Source of the DNA: Cinclus cinclus
Taxonomy: Eukaryota > Chordata > Aves > Passeriformes > Cinclidae
NCBI RefSeq assembly: GCF_963662255.1
Contig: NC_085067.1
Coordinates: forward strand, 9,378,148-9,442,147
Reading direction: 5' to 3'
DNA length: 64,000 bases
Below the pieces are notes generated by a model. It was not told where the DNA came from and ran no database searches. It worked only from the letters and a program-made list of their open reading frames with translations. Within the stretch, counting starts at the first letter, position 1, and the number at the start of each line of letters is the position of its first letter. Positions 37,851 through 48,770 of this stretch are shown piece after piece. The position numbers and the translations under genes are program-made.

Positions 37851-37866
37851 GTGTGTGTGTGTGTGT
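37851..37866. repeat. (GT)8 microsatellite
   Basis: Eight uninterrupted GT units, preceded by an interrupted AGTGTG. Confidence 0.9.
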
Positions 37867-38540
37867 CACAGGACAGGCAGGAACTGTCCCACCAATGCTC
37901 TGGGGAGATCACATGGCTGGAGGTGCTGGCTGGGGAGTGTTTGTGGGGTGAAGGGCCACACTCACAACATGCTTTGGCCTCCTGTAAAGCACACACTTCT
38001 AAATTTTGATTGCATGTAATGTCTAAAAAATAGTAATCAGTGATTAAAAAGAATCCACAATGAACATGGTGCTATCATTAAAATCCCTGCTGGAGACAGT
38101 CCTTTAAACAAAAAGGCTTTCTATTGTCTTGTCTTACATTGCACTGATGAGGAAGGTTATTGAGGCAATTATTTGGCATACCTTCTGCATTTTTTGTGAG
38201 ATTTGAGGTACCAGCCGTGCAAACAAAACATGGGAGCACACATGCCTCAGTTCAGGTCTGTAGGAGATCAGAGCACCAAGAAATCTCAGGATCAGGTATT
38301 TTAACATCATTTTAACAAGTGGTCCCAATCTGGAGGAACAAGGATGCATCCCTGAGTGTTTTGGGGCAGTGTGAAAGACAGGTTCACCTCTTTTGTGGGA
38401 ACGGGTGGCAGTGTTAGGTGGCAAGGAGGGAAGAGACACTCACTGGGCTTGTGCTTTGCTGCCTGTCTCTGCTGGGGTGGGCTGTTTCACATATTGTAAA
38501 AGCACAGGACTGTGCGTAGTCACGAGTGGCTGGCTGTGAG

Positions 38541-39046
38541 TGCTGCCTCCAGCCCTGGGCCCAGCACAGGCAGGACTTGGAGCTGCTGGAGAGTGTCCAG
38601 AGGAGGCGCCAGGATGATCAGAGGATGGAGCAGCTCTGCTTTGGGGGGGAAAAGAAGGCTGAGAGAATTGTGTTGTTCAGCCTGGAAAACAGAAGCTAAA
38701 GGGAGCCCTCATTGTGGCCTTGCAGTGCCTGAAGGGATCCCACAGGAAAGATGGAGAGAGATTTACAAGGGCTTGGAGTGACAGGACAAGAGGCAACGGC
38801 TTCCACTGATAAAGGGTGGGTTTAGGTTAGATTTTAGGAAGAAATTGTTCCCTGTGAGGGTGGGCAGGCCCTGGCACAGGGTGCCCAGAGCAGCTGTGGC
38901 TGCCCCTGGATCCCTGGTAGTGCCCAAGGCCAGGTTGGACACTTGGGCTGGAGCAGCCTGGGACAGTGGAAGGTGTCCCTGCCATGGCAGGGGTGGAACA
39001 AGATGGGCTTTAAGGTCCCTTCCAACCCAAACCAGTCTGGGATTCC
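38541..39046 (+). mobile_element. CR1 non-LTR retrotransposon, 3' part with decayed ORF2 end
   Basis: About 500 bases match the 3' end of avian CR1 in sense orientation. Recognisable blocks in order are CCAGCCCTGGGCCCAGCACA, GTCCAGAGGAGG, GATGATCAGAGG, TTGTTCAGCCTGGA, the CTCATTGTGGCCTT block, AGATGGAGAGAGA, ACAGGACAAGAGG, GTGAGGGTGGGCAGG, CACAGGGTGCCCAGAGCAGC, GGCCAGGTTGGA and GGTCCCTTCCAACCCAAACC. The first four fifths derive from the C-terminal tail of ORF2 (endonuclease/reverse transcriptase); the remnant frame keeps MIRG and FPVRV-like words but has an in-frame TGA at 38779-38781, so it is a dead fragment. The endonuclease and RT cores are absent through 5' truncation. The terminal 8-bp CR1 repeat is not clearly retained. 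Confidence 0.95.
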
Positions 39047-42000
39047 ATGTTACCTAGTCATCATCTGACTGGAGACCTGTAGATGTTCACTATCCTATCT
39101 CCATGTGCTGGTCACTTGGACCAGCTGGTCACAAAATTCTTTTTGCTGGTCACAAAATTCTGGGATTTTCTTTTTACCAAGAGGAAAACACAGGCCTTAA
39201 ACAAGTCTTCTTAAGGTGATATTTGAGGAAAGAAATATAAATCTGCACAGCTGTCAAAAATATAAGCCAGAGTAAGCCTAATTGGCTTGAGATACAATGA
39301 CAAGTGGATGAGCTGTAGTACAGGTACCCTCTGTTAGGTACAGGGGGTGACAGACAAAGGGAAACAGCACTCAAGGGCCTGAGTGACATTTTTACACAGT
39401 GCAGACAAGTACTTGGCAGCATCTTCCCTTTGCCATGGCTCTGTGTACGCTGACTCTTCAGCAAACAGTTCAATTAGCTGTGGTCGCCCTTTGTTTGCTG
39501 GAACACTGTCGGTGTTATTTCCTGTTTACTTAATATCTGAATTTTATTCCAAAATCCCAGACCAATTAGGCAGACTATAGAAATATTTGACTTTAGCATA
39601 AATCAAAGAATGTGAAGTAGCTTTTTGTGCTAATTTTTGTTGCTGGGTCAAGCAGGGTTTTGCTGGGTTTTATAAGTTTTGAGCTGTGTTTGAAAGCACC
39701 AGCTGTGACTGTGAGCCCAGGCAGCATCCATCAGAAACTGATGGCTCCCTTTAGTCCGTGTTGGAAACAGCAATCACATTCTTAATCAAACTTAAATTAA
39801 ACTAAGCCAAGAGAAGCAGATCTCCTTTTGCAATTGCAAGACCTGGATTTTGCAATGAACTTAGGGGTGTATTCAGGTTCTCAAGGGAATGGGCAGAGAT
39901 TTTAATTCCCTGACAGTGCCTGAAATAGTCAAACCATGGAGCAAGTGGAGGTCAGGTGTCAAGACAGGCAGCTGCTGAGACACAAGGAAGAGAAATAATA
40001 AGAGGGAAGGGGGAAAAAAAAAACACCATCAAAGTGAACTGATTCACCATGTGAAGTTAAGTGAACTACATTACAACAGACATAGTGTCTGGAGGAACTA
40101 ATTGCTCATGTGGTTAGGTAAGTCAGGTCTACCTGAGACCTTCTTGACTCTGGAAGCTATTAAATAGAACAGAACTTGCTAAAAGCAGAGAACTTCAAAA
40201 ACATGATCTTTACTTTCCCTCCTTTCTCTCCCCCCTTTCTTAAGGGAGACATTACTGATTGAGAGCAGATTTCAACAGCTTTTGGCAATACAGAAGACTA
40301 ATGTGTAGTCTCAAGCAATTATCGTTGAAGCCACACTGATCTTTTCTTGAAAAGTCCAGAACCACAGACATTTCTTAGCATATTAAAAAAGAAAAGGATC
40401 TAGGTGTTGTGCAAGCTTTGAATCTGCTCCATAAAGCATTTTCTTTGTCATTAGCACAGACGTGACTCATTGCTTGTAATACAAAATTTGACATTTTTGT
40501 TGGTGGCAATTAAAGATGGGTGAAACAGTTTTGGCACAAACAACCAGCTTGAAAGTGTGTAGTGAGCAGAGAATACTTTTTTTTTTTCTTATTCTGAATA
40601 TCTGGGTGGCTTTGAAAGGAGTGGGAAATAGGTGTTCATCCCTATGTGTGCTTTGGCTCAGACTGGAAAGGCACGTCATACACCTGTGGAACTCCTGCAA
40701 AGTGAAAAGCTCAAATCAGTCCGTTGTATGGATTTCTGAAAGTGTAGCACTTGTGAAAATGTCATTTCAACTCACCTGGCTGAATACATAAAGCCAGGAA
40801 TCCAGCTTCCAACACCTGTGTCTGACTGGAACCACTGGGACAGAGCAAAGGTTGTTTTTCTTAGGACATTCCCAGTTGTTCTGAGACACAACAAGACCAG
40901 AGTGCTCTGCTGAATGTCCTTGTGCTGCCGTTTTCTGCTCCAAGGAGAAGCTAACAACACCAAAGTGAGAAAATAAAAATAATAGAGCAAAATGGAGAAT
41001 ATCAAAGGCTGAAGGAAAAAAAAAAAAGCACTGAGCAACTGGTGTGGACTAAGTTTGATTTCTTGCCAGGTTTGTATATACGGCCTGAGTATGAAAATTC
41101 CAGTGAACTTCCCCATAATTATTTTTAGTCTTTGCCATAAGGAAAGCGTTTTCTCTCACTGAGGTCAGTGAGTGTATGAGAATTGTGCCCAATTCCTTTC
41201 AAAGGGGAAAATAGACAAAGGGGAATTTGTTCTGATTTCCAGGGGAAAGCAGGAGAATTGACTCGAGGATTTTGGAGGTAATTGTTTATGGTAGGTTCCT
41301 CTTGAACAGTGTTTTCCACTAAGTGTCAGGTTCTTGATTCTTAAAAAGCTGATTTTACCAATGTAAGGGATATTTTCTACGAGTCTTCAGAAGTTTAGAA
41401 AGCAGCATCTTAAAGTAAATGTTTGGGAAGAGTGAAAAAATTTCCTGTTAAGTGTCCCTGAATTAGATAAGTATCCAAGGAGTATACAAATATATACATT
41501 TTATTTCCTTCAGCTCAGACAAGGAAAACAACTGTGCAGAATTTCAACAGTAAAACTGATATTACAAACAAACAAACAAACAAACAAAAAAAAAAGAACA
41601 CAAAAAGGCCAAAAAATCCAAAACACATTTAATAGTGCTCTGGTTTGAAGAACATATGGGCTATGGAGGTGATGGAAACTTTGTTGTACAATGTAAACTG
41701 TGCTGAATCAAACAATTTTGCTAGTCAGCAGTATGGAAAAAATCCCTTAGAATTTCACCATGCCATAGTCCACATCTGGAAAAGAAAGATAGATGTCAGT
41801 TCTTTTAGGTTTTTCTTAGAAAACACTGCATCTGATTTCCATTTAACATTGAACTTCTCTAGGCACAGGTTGAGTGGATGATTTGCTAGTTGTTCACTCT
41901 GTAAATAGTCCTTTTATTGAAGGACTCTTGACATGACTTGGAGAGAAAAAACGAGTACCAGGAGATGGGGTTTTGTAGTGCAAGTAAATATATTTTATGT

Positions 42001-42139
42001 GTGAAATTTTCTCCCTCTTACCTAACCTTGACAACACATTAAAATTGTTAAAATTAGTTTCTCCTGAAGCACATCACTTGTCTCAAAGAACAATTGACAT
42101 TCTGGATTTTATGTCTGCTTTTATTAGTTAAGGTAGTGA
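39047..42139. other. Unique non-coding sequence, no gene seen
   Basis: Just 3' of the CR1 copy, GCTGGTCACAAAATTCT is present twice (39124-39140 and 39145-39161), with a third GCTGGTCAC at 39107-39115. A pyrimidine-rich tract lies at about 40208-40242 and a poly-A run at about 40014-40022. Open frames reach 114 codons without family resemblance. Confidence 0.5.
41566..41595. repeat. (CAAA)n microsatellite ending in poly-A
   Basis: Five CAAA units run into an A-rich tail. No retroposon body is recognisable upstream. Confidence 0.9.
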
Positions 42140-42200
42140 ATTGATGTCCAGTTTAGCTACCTAATCAATATTATAATTTAGCCAGTAAAGCTGATGTATT
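42140..42200. promoter_or_regulatory. Possible ONECUT-type site in AT-rich block
   Basis: CTAATCAATATTATAATTTA at 42161-42180 contains AATCAATA, which fits the ONECUT (HNF6) consensus. A single good word in AT-rich DNA is weak evidence. Confidence 0.2.
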
Positions 42201-42471
42201 TTGTATCCTACATTGTGACCCAGCCCCAAAGGCACAAAGGAAATAAGACAGGTGAGAGTTCCCAGTAACTGGAATCTTGAGGCATGTGTAAAACTTGGAC
42301 CAGGACCCACCAAAATGGAAAGAAAACAGAAAAAAAAGATAAAAGGAAGCTCAAATATTATATCCAGTTATGATAAAATTAAGTGAGGGAACTTGAAGTC
42401 AATCCTGGAATCATGAACATCCAAATAGAGCAGGGAGAACTTTGTTGCTTTTTTTTTTTGTAGTGATAAAA

Positions 42472-42600
42472 CATACATTTTTTATAGTTGTGGTGTTTTT
42501 TTATTGTTTTGTTTTGTTTGTGTGTGTGTTGTTTCGGGGTATTTTGGGGGTTTATTTTTTTGTGGGTTTTTTGTGGTTTGGATTTGTTTTGTTTTCTTTG
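42472..42600. repeat. T/G-rich low-complexity tract
   Basis: A run of GTTTT, TTTTG and GTGTGT words over about 130 bases. The open frame 42488-42775 starts in it and is rich in Phe, Val, Trp, Cys and Gly for that reason only. Confidence 0.85.
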
Positions 42601-42764
42601 TATTAATCAAGAAATTCTGGTAAGGGTAGAGCTGGGGATGAGAAAGTTTCCTGAAGCACAGGTGAATTTGGGTGTTTCTAAGTCTGGTATCCTCAGAATT
42701 AGCAAAATAAGTAGGTGGGGTAATTTCCTTTATTCATTCCTCCCCACGGCACTTAATGAGGCTC

Positions 42765-42910
42765 TGTCCTGTTAATTATTGATCTTGCCATTTCAGCAAT
42801 CAGACATGTGGAAGTGGGCACTATTATCTTCTAATTGACCATACTGGAGGGTTGACATGATGCTAAGAGTGTTTAACATAGAGATAAGATCAATTATAGG
42901 ATAATGTTTT
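42765..42910. promoter_or_regulatory. Candidate conserved non-coding element
   Basis: TTAATTATTGATC at 42772-42784, CTAATTGACC near 42831-42840, a GATA word AGATAAG at 42882-42888 directly followed by ATCAATTAT. Repeat-free. Selected by motif content; untested. Confidence 0.28.
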
Positions 42911-45224
42911 CCACTGTAATGAGCTGGTGTAAGTAGGAAACTTGCTCTTAAGGAATTTATCAGGGAGGAGTGGTAGGACAGAGGCACCACAGTTTTTCTG
43001 TGGATAAACCTAGGATAACTGTTGGTTCACAGGGACTGGGTATCTACATGGGGTGGGATGATGGGACTGATAAAATTTCCACAAGTGTTGTAAAATAATT
43101 AGCATAAAAGAGCATGAATGAGGAAAATGCAAATTTCTCAAAACCAGGATCTTGTAGCATTTGTGATTAAATTACTTTTCAGAATGCAACAATTGTTTCT
43201 TTATAAAGGGAAGTGAAAGAAGAGCATCTCTTTATCAGCAGACTGATAAGAAGGATGCCAAGCCCTTTAAAAGGGGAAGGAAAAAGCTGTGAAAACAATG
43301 TGCAGCTGCAGCCTGGGGGTTTCTGAGCCTCTGCTCAAGCTCTGCCAGTGCCATAAGAGCATCTCTGGCACGTGGTTATTAGTGCAGTGAGGGCTTTCAT
43401 TGTCGGGATTTAGGGTCTTGAATTTCAGATCCTCATACAGGATTAAGAAGAACTGGAGATGACAGGTATGATCAGCACTGTCACCACCAGAATGGAGGTG
43501 AATTAGGGATGGCAGGAAAGATCAATAGAAAAACTCAAATTCAGGTATACAGAAAACAGTGTTTTCGGGGAACTGTCATTTCAGATGCCACATTCTAATT
43601 CCCTTCATTTTCTCAATGCCTTGTAGAAAGAAAAACTGCACAATGAATGCTGGCAGAAATAAAACTCTTTTTTCCTGGGCCTGAAATGAGAACTCCTCCA
43701 GCTGTTTGACCAGCACAGAATTTACAATCGTGGCATGACTTGAATCAGTAAAAATGAATCCTGTTAGGTGGTTCTATTCCTGGCTCATACACATCCTAAA
43801 AATGAGGATTTGGGAGTGTTCAAAGGTTGCTCCCTATTTTTATTTTCTTTTGAAAAGTAGTTTCACTGCATCTTCAAAGTGCTTTAATTTATAAAAAGTT
43901 ATCGCATGCAACTTCTAAGATATGAGAATTGTGGGATAAAAAAACATTAAGGCAATGTATTTTCATGAGTTTATATATAAAAGTTACAGTGCTTTGCTCA
44001 TATTGCTTTTCTTTTTTGTAAGAGATGAACAAAAAATGGCTCTTGGTTTGTTTCTCATTTCCCATTTTATACAGAACATTTGGAGCAAAACTACTCTGCC
44101 ATCTTTGGTTAGCATTCAGCAGGCAGCTTCAGAGCAGAGTGAGCTTTTCTTTCTGGATGTTCATGTGTTGCTTTGCCTCAGTCCTGGGCAAGGAGCTCCT
44201 CATGCCTGGAAACTCCAGGCTCAGATTGCCCATGCTCCTTCCCAAAAGCTGGACCTTGCTCTTTGTCCCATCTCACTTTCTGCAGACAGAGCTGTTTGGA
44301 CAGGCTGAGTTGGTTGATCTTACAGGAAATACTTTGCTTAAAGCTCATTTTCAGATTAAGAATGGGATATAAAAATGTCGGGTTTTTTCTTCTCTTTTTT
44401 TTTCTCTTTTTTTCCTGAATGGAAATATTAGAATGCTGAAAGTTGAAATCTTCAAGCAGGAAACTACAGTAATCTTGGCTGCAACAAAACCTTGGTTATT
44501 TTACAAAAAAATTACCTTTTCTTTTATCACATTCAGAACAATGTCATTCTAATGGGCATGTTCCTGCTTGGTGTTTAGTCTTCAGTTGCTGGATTTATTC
44601 TTCCTGGATTGCTGCAGTGAGGGAAGGGAGTGCAGGCTTGGCCTCCATCCTGCTCCTTCCATTTCAGGAGCGCAGCACATGTGGCTGGGGAGGAAACTAC
44701 GTGGGTTCTGCTATCTCCACTATGTACAAACCTTTCTGGTTGCAAGAAACAAGTCCTTGCTGCTCTTCTGACTGATGAAATTGTGATTTGGGAGGACTTG
44801 GAGGGCCAGACCCAGCCAGTGTGGTGGGGTGTGTATTGTCAGTCATGGATTAGTTCAGTTTCTGGTGGTCCCAGAACCTGGTGGTCCCAGGTTTCACCTT
44901 TCTTAAGCAGCAGAGATAGAAAGCAGGAAAAAAAGTAACAGTTGCTTTTTTTTTTGCTGCCTTTAGTCTAAATTCTTACAACCCAGACATCCACCATTCT
45001 CCCCCTGCAGGGGTGAGGGAAATGGCTGGCTTGTGATGGCCCATTGACCCAGTACCGTGGCTCACATGGAAATCAAAATGTTCTGGTTCTTTGATTAGAA
45101 TTATAGCTGGGTACGCCTTAAATTTCCCTGGTTAAATATTGATCTTATGTCTATAATGCTTTAAGGTTTGAGGTTGTCCCTGATGCTTCTGACTGTGAGA
45201 ACACAGTCTGACTTCATGGTGCTC
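42911..45224. other. Unique non-coding sequence, no gene seen
   Basis: Overlapping plus-strand open frames at 43955-44418 (up to 117 codons) lie in three different frames of the same stretch, which argues against any being real. A 13-base repeat CTGGTGGTCCCAG occurs at 44862-44874 and 44878-44890. T-rich runs lie near 44395-44412 and 44946-44955. Confidence 0.5.
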
Positions 45225-45335
45225 TTGTAATTAACCCATGAAGATTAAAATTAGTGTCATTATCACTGTAACAGCTAATTGGTGCCTGGCTTACTCAGCA
45301 GTCCAGCACTTAGCAATTTAGGCAGATGTCCAGTG
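45225..45335. promoter_or_regulatory. Candidate conserved non-coding element, small
   Basis: TTGTAATTAACCC near 45227-45239, AAAATTAGTGTCATTATC near 45247-45264 and GCTAATTGG near 45274-45282, in repeat-free sequence. Weak, composition-based call. Confidence 0.22.
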
Positions 45336-45799
45336 TTGCTACACAGATGCGCACACTGGGTAAACCTAAATGTGTTTTTTTGGAAGGTGTTTATTATGCT
45401 GTAGCAATAGAATATACTCTATCCTTATTTTTGTGAAAAAAATATTGACTTTGTTTAAGAAATATGCTCTGTCACCTGAAGTGATGTCATTTAGATGTAA
45501 AATCTCAGTAGCTGGTGTCTGCAGAAGGGGAAGGTTCCTTTGCCCTTTTTCCCCTGTACAATCCTGAAACTCACACCACTGTGAGTGCCTGTACAGCACT
45601 GTGGGGCCCAGGGGATTCTCTGCGGGATATAGACTGACTTATCCTCTGATAAATACAGGATTAAAAATTAAAAAGAAAAAAAAAAAGAAAGGAAGAAAAC
45701 ACGCCTGCTGATGAAAGTAGCTGTCAAATTAGCAGGTCTAGAAGTTGTGTGTATTGTTATGAGCTGCTCAAGTTCACACCAGAGCGACCCAACCCAATC

Positions 45800-46160
45800 C
45801 GTCTTTCTCAGTTTACATTTTAATTGGCTTGTAGTTAAGTTTTTTAAACACTGTGAGACTGCTGACATACACTGTAATATCATGTGAATAATTTATAGGA
45901 GCTGTTCAAGTTGAGCTGGTTTTTTGCCTCCTTTTTTTTTTTTTTAATTTGATAATTGGATAAAAGAAGAGAGAGAATTGGAGGGGGAAAGAGCAAAGGA
46001 GAGGAGCATCAATCCAGCAGCATGTTTCTTGCTGGGTGTTAAATGTTTTTGCGGGTGGCTCTGACTGCATTTGGGATTTCACAAAGGTTTGTACAATGCG
46101 ATCATATTAATAACTGTGTCAGGAGAGCACCCAATTAAATTGAATTGGGTTTATGGTTCC
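45800..46160. promoter_or_regulatory. Candidate conserved non-coding element with inverted repeat
   Basis: TTTTAATTGGC near 45817-45827 and GATAATTGGA near 45951-45960 flank a T-run (45933-45945). Further 3' lies an inverted repeat, ACCCAATT (46129-46136) and AATTGGGT (46143-46150), with a 6-base spacer. The block lies shortly upstream of a CpG-rich patch (46650-46870). The pairing of TAAT-type sites and the adjacency suggest regulatory DNA, but this is inference. Confidence 0.3.
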
Positions 46161-46649
46161 CTTTACATTTCTTAAAATGTGTGGATATAAAGCCTCTCCA
46201 ACATGGGGACTAGCTAACAAGGATTTTGGGGGTTGAGGTTCAGTCCACGACTCCTTTTTCCTTCTCTTACTTAGGACTTTTCTGTTTGCAAATTCAGATC
46301 CAGCCCATCCAGCAGGCCTTTGCTTTGCCCCTGTAGAGGCTGCCAGGGGCAGAGTGGCTCCCCAAAAGAACCCCCAGCCTGCTTTGGGGCCTTGGCCCTA
46401 GAAACGGGGACCGCTGGTCCTGTAATTAAGACTTAAGGGAGCATCCTCTTGCTGTCTTAGGGAGCTCAAAGTTTGCTGGGGCATCCCGAATGCAGCAGGA
46501 ATACATTCTGATGGTGTTTAAAAACTGTCAAGAGCTGCTATTTAAAGCAAAACCGCGTCTCCTGTCAGCTGCCCCAGTGCATGGGGAGCAGGGTCAGTTG
46601 TTCATGCCTTGGGAGCGTTTGGAAAAGAAGCCCAAGTTCAGCCCCGGGT

Positions 46650-46870
46650 GCCTCCCTGCTCCTCCTTCCTGCTCCGGGGCAGGGCTCTCAGAGCTGTGTC
46701 ATTTCCCCATCTCCCGCTCCTGCAGCCGGGCTGCCGAAGGCGGATTGAGCCCTGCCCGAGCCCTGCTGCAGGAAATCCAGAGCTGAGCTGTCGCCCGGGG
46801 CAGGTGCCCGCAGCGGAGCGTGCGGCAGGGCTGTGTTTGCTGCCCGAGAGGGAGCCCGGTGCGCGGTTAG
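46650..46870. promoter_or_regulatory. CpG-rich patch (small CpG island candidate)
   Basis: About sixteen CpGs in roughly 200 bases, in GC-rich sequence, against a CpG-poor background. Open frames of 85-98 codons on both strands here are the usual by-product of GC-rich DNA. It could be a promoter of an unannotated transcript, an orphan CpG island or simply a GC-rich unique patch. No TATA box or initiator can be firmly placed. Confidence 0.4.
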
Positions 46871-48489
46871 CCCTTAATGCTTGATTTCCTTCCACTTGGA
46901 TTTCATCTCTGGGGATCGCTTCAGCTGCTCACTCGCGACTTCTGTGCACAATTTTGAGCAAGGCTTGTGATTTGGAGAGTTACTGTGTAGATATTCCCAG
47001 TTATTGATACTATAGTTACAAGAGATTTAAACTGTTGAGATATTGTTGAAATGGATTTTGACCTAGAGGTGACAAGAGTACTTGTCATTTTACATGTGCA
47101 GCTGCTGCCCTTCTGTGAAATGTATGAAGACTTGTACTTTGGTAGCTCTTAGCTTCTGATAACGACCAAAAATACTGAAAAACAAGGTTATTACATCAAA
47201 TTCTGCTTGTTTTCACACTGGACTTTGGGTTTCCCTCCCCCAGTAATTTGCTTTAGCATTTGCACAACACATCACTCTTTTATGTTCTGTTTATTTGAAA
47301 AGTCTTTTATCTGCTTTGGAGATAAAAAATCAAAACAAAGGCAAAAGCATTGTGTTCTATTGTGCACCTGACTGTGAAGATGAGAGATTTGGGGAATTTC
47401 AGTGTGTTCACCGTACCTGGAATGAATCTGTTGTTTCAAAAACAAAGGCAACAACAAAGTGCTCAGGCAGAGTTGCATCATTCCCGTGCACAGGAAAGCC
47501 AGATGCACGAATTCCACAGCCACAATGCTCCTGCCTGCAAATCTAAGGGAAGAGAGCCAAGTAACAAAGGTCTGAATCCGTGGAGATGAGCCATTTCAGG
47601 TCTTTGAGCTTTACCTTGATAGGAATGCCCAGAGCCTTAACCCTCCATTCTTCACACATCCTGCAGTGCCTCGTTTTTCCAGCATATGCTGTGTGACATC
47701 CACATTAATCTGAGCACCCCGCAGTACCAAAGCACAGCAGGATGAGTTAAGGACAGGCTGTTGGCCTTAACTTTCATTTTTCTGCTTTTGTTGCTGTGTG
47801 TCATGGATAAAGGTGACCTGCAAGGGAGGAGGGGAAAAGAGCCTTCTTGCTGGTGTCCCATTTGCTTCGTTAGGTTGTACAAAACATTTTGAAAGGTTGT
47901 TTGTTTAGTTCCTGGCTGCTTTTCTTTTTTTTTCTTTTTTTTCTCTCTTTCAGAGATTTCAGATCCAGACTTCTGGTTTTCTTAAGGGACATAGCATAAA
48001 ACTGGAGAGCTCTTGGGATTAAAAGTCCAAAGCTCAGGCAGTTGAAAGGGATTTTAGTTATAACATTTTTAACCTCTTGGTTCTTTGTTTCTGTTTGTTA
48101 GTACCAGCTCAGCACCACTCCTGCTTCACATCTTTCACATTCTGGCTCTTTGGTTAGGATGTGAAGATCTCTCATTCCCACTCTCTGATCCTCCAGAGAA
48201 CTCCAGCAAACACAGATCTTAAACAAACACCTCCTCAGCCACCACATGGGTCTATAAACTCCTGGTCTTTTCTCAGACATGCACTCACACAACAGATACC
48301 TTAATATGGTTTGTTGCCTACATTCTCTGCTACTCTTGAACTTCCTGAGGGCACTTTCCTGAAACTCTTCTTATTTTCCCCAAAAGAAAAACCAGAAAAT
48401 AGCAACTATTTACTCCAAAGAAAATGTGTGGCTATATTTCCTTCCTATATATTGACTGCAACAAGATGGTCTGACTCAGGAATTTAGAA
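46871..48489. other. Unique non-coding sequence, splice-acceptor-like tract
   Basis: A long T/C tract at about 47921-47952 ending in CAG at 47951-47953 looks like a strong 3' splice site, but the downstream frames close quickly or lack a good donor. Open frames near 47272-47589 overlap on both strands and are not recognisable. Confidence 0.45.
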
Positions 48490-48770
48490 CAGGCAAAAAT
48501 TATTTCCTCTAATTATTTTTTTATTGAAGAGCTAGTTTTCTACCATTTATTTTTATTATAGTTGCTGTTTCATTAGTGGGATTCTCATCCTGAAGTTTAA
48601 TACAGAGGAAAGAATAGGAAGAGGAATTAATAATTGATCTTAATCATCTCTTTGGAGCTGCTGTACTCTCCTCCAATTAATGTGAGGCATTACAAGAGCT
48701 CTTGTAGATTGAAGGGGGCAAGCCCATGTATTAGTAATCTGTAGAGCTTTGGCATATATGACAGTACTGT
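48490..48770. promoter_or_regulatory. Candidate conserved non-coding element with 16-bp palindrome
   Basis: AATTAATAATTGATCTTAATC near 48625-48645 and CCAATTAATG at 48674-48683 are followed by a perfect 16-bp palindrome at 48691-48706 and a TTAGTAATC word near 48731-48739. No simple repeats beyond short T runs, no coding signal. One of the better enhancer-like stretches by eye; conservation not tested. Confidence 0.33.

Larger units (their letters stand above)
35146..38540. other. Unique non-coding sequence with several simple repeats
   Basis: A modestly CpG-containing patch lies at 35180-35275. No gene was recognised; open frames around 37200-37640 (up to 118 codons) run through the hexamer microsatellite and are artefacts. 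Simple repeats are listed separately. Confidence 0.5.

Noticed and set aside
38512..39057. Frames that could be read as novel Arg/Trp-rich proteins
   Set aside because: They are decayed CR1 ORF2 tail, with an in-frame stop at 38779-38781.
41566..41595. Poly-A tail of a processed pseudogene
   Set aside because: It is a CAAA microsatellite and no gene-like body lies upstream.
42488..42775. Hydrophobic 95-codon frame resembling a membrane protein
   Set aside because: The hydrophobic part is the translation of a T/G-rich low-complexity tract.
43955..44418. Three overlapping plus-strand frames of 81-117 codons
   Set aside because: Three frames of the same stretch are open at once and none resembles a known protein.
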